A DNA stretch of 8,060 bases from Clostridia bacterium (GTDB lineage: Bacteria; Bacillota; Clostridia; Christensenellales; UBA1242): NCBI GenBank assembly GCA_900766395.1, contig CAAFWB010000010.1, positions 1 to 8,060 on the forward strand. Direction: 5' to 3'. The translations under genes were made by a program, and so were the position numbers. Shown here in pieces: positions 5,421 through 8,060 of the stretch. Each line of letters opens with the position of its first letter. Position 1 is the first letter of the stretch. The notes beneath the pieces were generated by a model that was not told the origin of the DNA, did no database searches, and saw nothing but the letters and a program-made list of their open reading frames with translations.

Positions 5421-6761
5421 TTATTTTCCCAAGCAGAATTTTGAAAATATTGCATCAATAATACTTTCGTTTTCTGTTTCTCCTGTGATTTTTCCAAGGC
5501 TTTCCCATGCTTTTTTGATTTCCAAAATAACGATATCGACAGTCTCTGTGTCGCAGCATGAAATTGCTTTTGAAATGTAGTTTATTGATTGTTTAATCGC
5601 TTCAATATGCCTTGCGTTTGTTAGGCATATTTCGTTAAAATTAATTTTCCCGCATTTTGACAAATTATAAATTCTTTGTTTCACTTCGTCAATATTTTGC
5701 TCTTTCAAAGCCGATATTTCAATGTCGGGAGAAATGTCATTTTCAACGCGAGCGAGGTCACTTTTGTTTGCAATAATAATGTGATTTTTGTCTTTCAATT
5801 TTTTTAGCGTTTCGCGTTCTTCGTCGTTTAGTTTTCTAGAACTGTCATATACAAACAAAACAACGTCAGCAGAATTTATTTGTTCAAACGATTTTTCAAT
5901 CCCAATATTTTCCACCTCATCTTCGCTTTTTCGAATTCCAGCGGTGTCAATAAAGTTGATTTTCAAACCTTTATAATTGATTGTTTCACGAACAATATCG
6001 CGTGTTGTGCCTTCAATGTTTGTGACAATCGCTCGATTTTCGCCAAGAAGTGCATTGAGAAGACTTGATTTTCCGGAGTTTACGCGGCCAATAATGGCAA
6101 CATTAACACCATTTTTGATAAATGAATTTTGGTCTGAATTTTCGAGGATTTTTTCAAGTTTGGTTTTGATGCTTTCGAGTTCTTTTTTTGCTTTTTGAGT
6201 TTCGGTGTATTCAATGTCATGCTCTGGATAGTCGAGTGCAACTTCAAGACGTGCAAGAAGTGAGGTCAAATCATTTTGCATCTCGTGGACTTCGGAAAAA
6301 AGTTTTCCTTGCATGAGAGATTTTGCGGCTTTGAGTTCATTCTCACTTTCGGCATTGATTGTGTCAATCACGCCCTCCGCTTTTTCAAGGCTAATTTTTC
6401 CATTAACAAAAGCACGTTTCGTAAATTCCCCTTCGCTCGCCATTCTTGCTCCATTTTCAAGGCACGCAGAAATAACTTTGTCAACAAGACTTGTGGAACC
6501 ATGAATCTGAAACTCAACCAAATCTTCGCCGGTGTATGAAAATGGGTTTTTGAAATAAACAAGCAGACATTCATCATTGATTTCGCCATATGAAAAAGTT
6601 CCGAGATAAAGTTTTCTCGGCTCAATTTTATCAAAGGTTAAATATTGTGAAGAAAATATTTTTTTTGCAATCAAAAGACAGCCATCACCGCTCATTCTCA
6701 CGATGCTGATTGCTCCCATTCCAATCGGAGTGCTAACTGCCACAATAATGTCGTTTTTCAT
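5421..6761 (-). CDS. mnmE: tRNA modification GTPase MnmE (TrmE)
   Basis: MnmE is the GTPase subunit of the tRNA wobble-uridine modification complex with MnmG. From ATG 6759-6761 it has 446 residues (E. coli 454). The start fits the family N-terminus (NDIIVAVSTPIGMGAISIVRMSG); a TTG 15 codons upstream lies inside the promoter. The N-terminal tetrahydrofolate-binding domain covers roughly 1-118. A helical domain follows, with an inserted G domain at about 217-370: G1 GRVNSGKSS at 225-233, G2 EGTTRD at 250-255, G3 DTAG at 272-275, G4 NKSD at 332-335 and G5 SAL at 350-352. The C-terminal FCLGK carries the CxGK motif with its functional Cys. In G1 the usual Pro after Gly-Arg is Val. It is the first gene of the operon and, from its promoter, probably has a leaderless mRNA. 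Confidence 0.97.
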   Translation of the reverse strand: MKNDIIVAVSTPIGMGAISIVRMSGDGCLLIAKKIFSSQYLTFDKIEPRKLYLGTFSYGEINDECLLVYFKNPFSYTGEDLVEFQIHGSTSLVDKVISACLENGARMASEGEFTKRAFVNGKISLEKAEGVIDTINAESENELKAAKSLMQGKLFSEVHEMQNDLTSLLARLEVALDYPEHDIEYTETQKAKKELESIKTKLEKILENSDQNSFIKNGVNVAIIGRVNSGKSSLLNALLGENRAIVTNIEGTTRDIVRETINYKGLKINFIDTAGIRKSEDEVENIGIEKSFEQINSADVVLFVYDSSRKLNDEERETLKKLKDKNHIIIANKSDLARVENDISPDIEISALKEQNIDEVKQRIYNLSKCGKINFNEICLTNARHIEAIKQSINYISKAISCCDTETVDIVILEIKKAWESLGKITGETENESIIDAIFSKFCLGK

Positions 6762-6768
6762 AATGTCG

Positions 6769-6797
6769 ATTATATCACACGCCCTTTCGTTTGTAAA
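6769..6797 (-). promoter_or_regulatory. mnmE operon promoter, extended -10, predicted leaderless
   Basis: On the minus strand TTTACA (6792-6797, five of six matches) is followed after 17 bp by a perfect TATAAT (6769-6774). A TGA triplet precedes the -10, giving the TGN extended -10 motif. Only seven bases (CGACATT) separate the -10 from the mnmE ATG, so transcription should begin at or next to the start codon. No ribosome-binding site is visible, which agrees with a leaderless message. Confidence 0.75.
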
Positions 6798-6830
6798 TGA
6801 AAACAAAAATAAGTTAATTAAATATTATAT

Positions 6831-6848
6831 AAAGTTGAAGAAAGTTGA
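6831..6848 (+). repeat. Tandem AAAGTTGA repeat upstream of recF
   Basis: AAAGTTGA occurs at 6831-6838 and again at 6841-6848, exactly 10 bp apart, so both copies face the same side of the helix. The first copy overlaps the recF -35 and the second lies in the promoter spacer. It may be an operator for the divergent mnmE/recF region or a chance repeat. Confidence 0.35.
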
Positions 6849-6863
6849 GATTTGTGTTAAAAT
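6835..6863 (+). promoter_or_regulatory. recF promoter, extended -10, predicted leaderless
   Basis: TTGAAG (6835-6840, four of six matches) is followed after 17 bp by TAAAAT (6858-6863, five of six), with TGT immediately before the -10 (TGN extended motif). Six bases lie between the -10 and the recF ATG, which puts the expected transcription start on the A of the start codon. There is no ribosome-binding site before recF. Confidence 0.6.
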
Positions 6864-6869
6864 ATTTCC

Positions 6870-7952
6870 ATGACAATAAAAAGACTTGTGCTTAATGATT
6901 TTCGTAATTATGACAGTGTTTCGGTTGACTTCGACAAAGGAGTTAATATAATTTATGGCAACAATGCACAAGGAAAAACAAACCTTTTGGAAGCAATTTA
7001 TTTTTGCTCAATCGGCAAAAGTATGCGCACAAACAAAGAACGTGAAGTCATAAAAATGGGCAAAGAAATTGCAAAAATAAAGGTTGAAATTGCTCAAAAC
7101 AACATAAAACGCACAATCGAAATTGTTTTTTCAAAAAAGAACAAAAAAACGATAAAAATAAACGGAATTGCAATTCATAGAATAGGCGAACTAATGGGTG
7201 AACTGCCATGTGTATTCTTTTCGCCAGATGGGCTAAAACTTATAAAAGAAAGTCCAGAAGACAGAAGAAGATTCATGGATATTGCAATATCTCAAACATC
7301 AAAAAACTATTTTTATTTGCTTGGAAAATACGACAAAGTTTTGGATCAAAGAAACAAACTTCTCAAATCTTCAGCAAATCTTGAAATAATCAAAAATTCG
7401 GTGTTTATTTGGAATGAACAACTTGCCGACATTGGCAGCAAAATAATATTTTCGAGAATAAACTTTTTGAACGCCTTATCTCCATATGCAGAACTTGCTC
7501 ACACATATCTCACGAACAATGACGAAAAACTCAACCTTTCCTATCTTGGAATAGTTGGTGAAAGCGTTGAACAAATAAAAAGTCAACTGCTATCTTCATT
7601 TGAAAAAAATCTTGAAAAAGACTTCAAACTCGGTTTCACTTCAACTGGTCCACACCGTGATGACATAAAAATCTTGGTTGATGACATCGACATAAAAGCA
7701 TATGGCTCACAAGGCCAACAAAAAACCACTGCACTTTCAATGAAACTTGCCGAACTTGAAATAATAAAGAATCAAACTGAGAAAATGCCACTACTTCTTC
7801 TTGATGATGTTTTTTCCGAACTAGACCCAAAACGCCGTAAACGACTTTTGAAGTTTTGTGAAAAAACTCAAACATTAATCACTTGCACAGATTTAAGTGA
7901 AAATGATGAATTTGATAAAAAAATTCACATAAAAAACGCTCAAATCGTATAA
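6870..7952 (+). CDS. recF: DNA replication and repair protein RecF
   Basis: RecF is an SMC-like ABC ATPase that acts with RecO and RecR to load RecA at single-stranded gaps and stalled forks. The protein has 360 residues (Bacillus 370) and is complete. It begins with the typical MTIKRLVLNDFRNY. Walker A GNNAQGKTN is at residues 30-38, SPEDRRRFMD at 128-137, GPHRDD at 260-265, the ABC signature region YGSQGQQKTTALSMKLAE at 278-295 and Walker B LLLLDDVFSELD at 308-319. The ATG at 6870 has no ribosome-binding site but lies six bases after an extended -10, so the message is probably leaderless. It is divergent from mnmE and on its own, unlike the usual place after dnaN. A hairpin terminator follows about 55 bases after the TAA stop. 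Confidence 0.96.
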   Translation: MTIKRLVLNDFRNYDSVSVDFDKGVNIIYGNNAQGKTNLLEAIYFCSIGKSMRTNKEREVIKMGKEIAKIKVEIAQNNIKRTIEIVFSKKNKKTIKINGIAIHRIGELMGELPCVFFSPDGLKLIKESPEDRRRFMDIAISQTSKNYFYLLGKYDKVLDQRNKLLKSSANLEIIKNSVFIWNEQLADIGSKIIFSRINFLNALSPYAELAHTYLTNNDEKLNLSYLGIVGESVEQIKSQLLSSFEKNLEKDFKLGFTSTGPHRDDIKILVDDIDIKAYGSQGQQKTTALSMKLAELEIIKNQTEKMPLLLLDDVFSELDPKRRKRLLKFCEKTQTLITCTDLSENDEFDKKIHIKNAQIV

Positions 7953-8007
7953 ATTTTGTGAAAAAATATGTATTTTGATTAATAAATTATAAAAAATAAC
8001 CTAATTC

Positions 8008-8046
8008 AATTCTTTTCCTTATATCAAAAGGGAAAGAATTATTTTT
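8008..8046 (+). terminator. recF intrinsic terminator
   Basis: An 11-bp stem pairs 8008-8018 (AATTCTTTTCC) with 8030-8040 (GGGAAAGAATT), with one T-G wobble, around an 11-base loop. TTTTT follows at 8042-8046. It lies about 55 bases past the recF stop, on the correct strand. The stretch 7953-8007 is very AT-rich and holds nothing else I recognise. Confidence 0.75.
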
Positions 8047-8060
8047 AATAAATACAATAA

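Noticed and set aside
6762..6806. In-frame TTG extension of mnmE by 15 codons
   Set aside because: It overlaps the -10 and the promoter spacer, and the family N-terminus begins at the ATG at 6761.
1..8060. Mobile element, phage, defence island, CRISPR array or tRNA
   Set aside because: Every gene is a recognised housekeeping gene or a NUDIX hydrolase, intergenic gaps are short, and no long terminal inverted repeats, spaced repeats or cloverleaf sequences are visible.

Overview
The window is a compact, AT-rich bacterial chromosome segment of housekeeping genes around a likely replication origin. The standard code fits: Trp is TGG and dnaA ends at TGA. Low G+C, purine-rich ribosome-binding sites and a Bacillus-like DnaA-trio element between dnaA and dnaN suggest a Bacillota (Firmicutes) lineage. 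A Mollicute that reads TGA as Trp is unlikely. I cannot name the species. I see no mobile element, tRNA, rRNA, CRISPR array, phage gene or defence gene.

Layout from left to right. (1) 1-641, minus strand: 5' part of dnaN (sliding clamp), cut by the window edge. (2) 642-841: dnaA-dnaN intergenic region with DnaA boxes, a 24-bp DnaA-trio-like tract and short repeats, the probable unwinding site of oriC. (3) 842-2194, minus strand: dnaA. Its promoter carries a perfect DnaA box between the -35 and -10 hexamers. (4) 2281-2309: terminator hairpin. (5) 2330-6761, minus strand: a tight four-gene operon, mnmE-mnmG-rsmG-NUDIX hydrolase, with gaps of 1, 6 and 9 bases. (6) 6762-6869: short divergent intergenic region with two face-to-face promoters that both place the transcription start at the start codon (predicted leaderless mRNAs). 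(7) 6870-7952, plus strand: recF, followed by a terminator hairpin at 8008-8040.

How the genes work together. DnaA opens the origin and DnaN is the processivity clamp of the replicase. RecF loads RecA at gapped DNA. MnmE and MnmG together modify the wobble uridine of certain tRNAs. RsmG methylates 16S rRNA, and the NUDIX protein probably hydrolyses a nucleoside-diphosphate-type substrate.

The gene set is that of the ancestral bacterial origin region, but the order is altered. In Bacillus the mnmE-mnmG-rsmG block is transcribed away from dnaA and recF follows dnaN. Here the block runs in the same direction as dnaA and straight into it, and recF is divergent from mnmE at the far end. The most interesting signals are regulatory: the origin architecture, the DnaA box inside the dnaA promoter and the paired leaderless promoters. 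I found no wholly new gene system.
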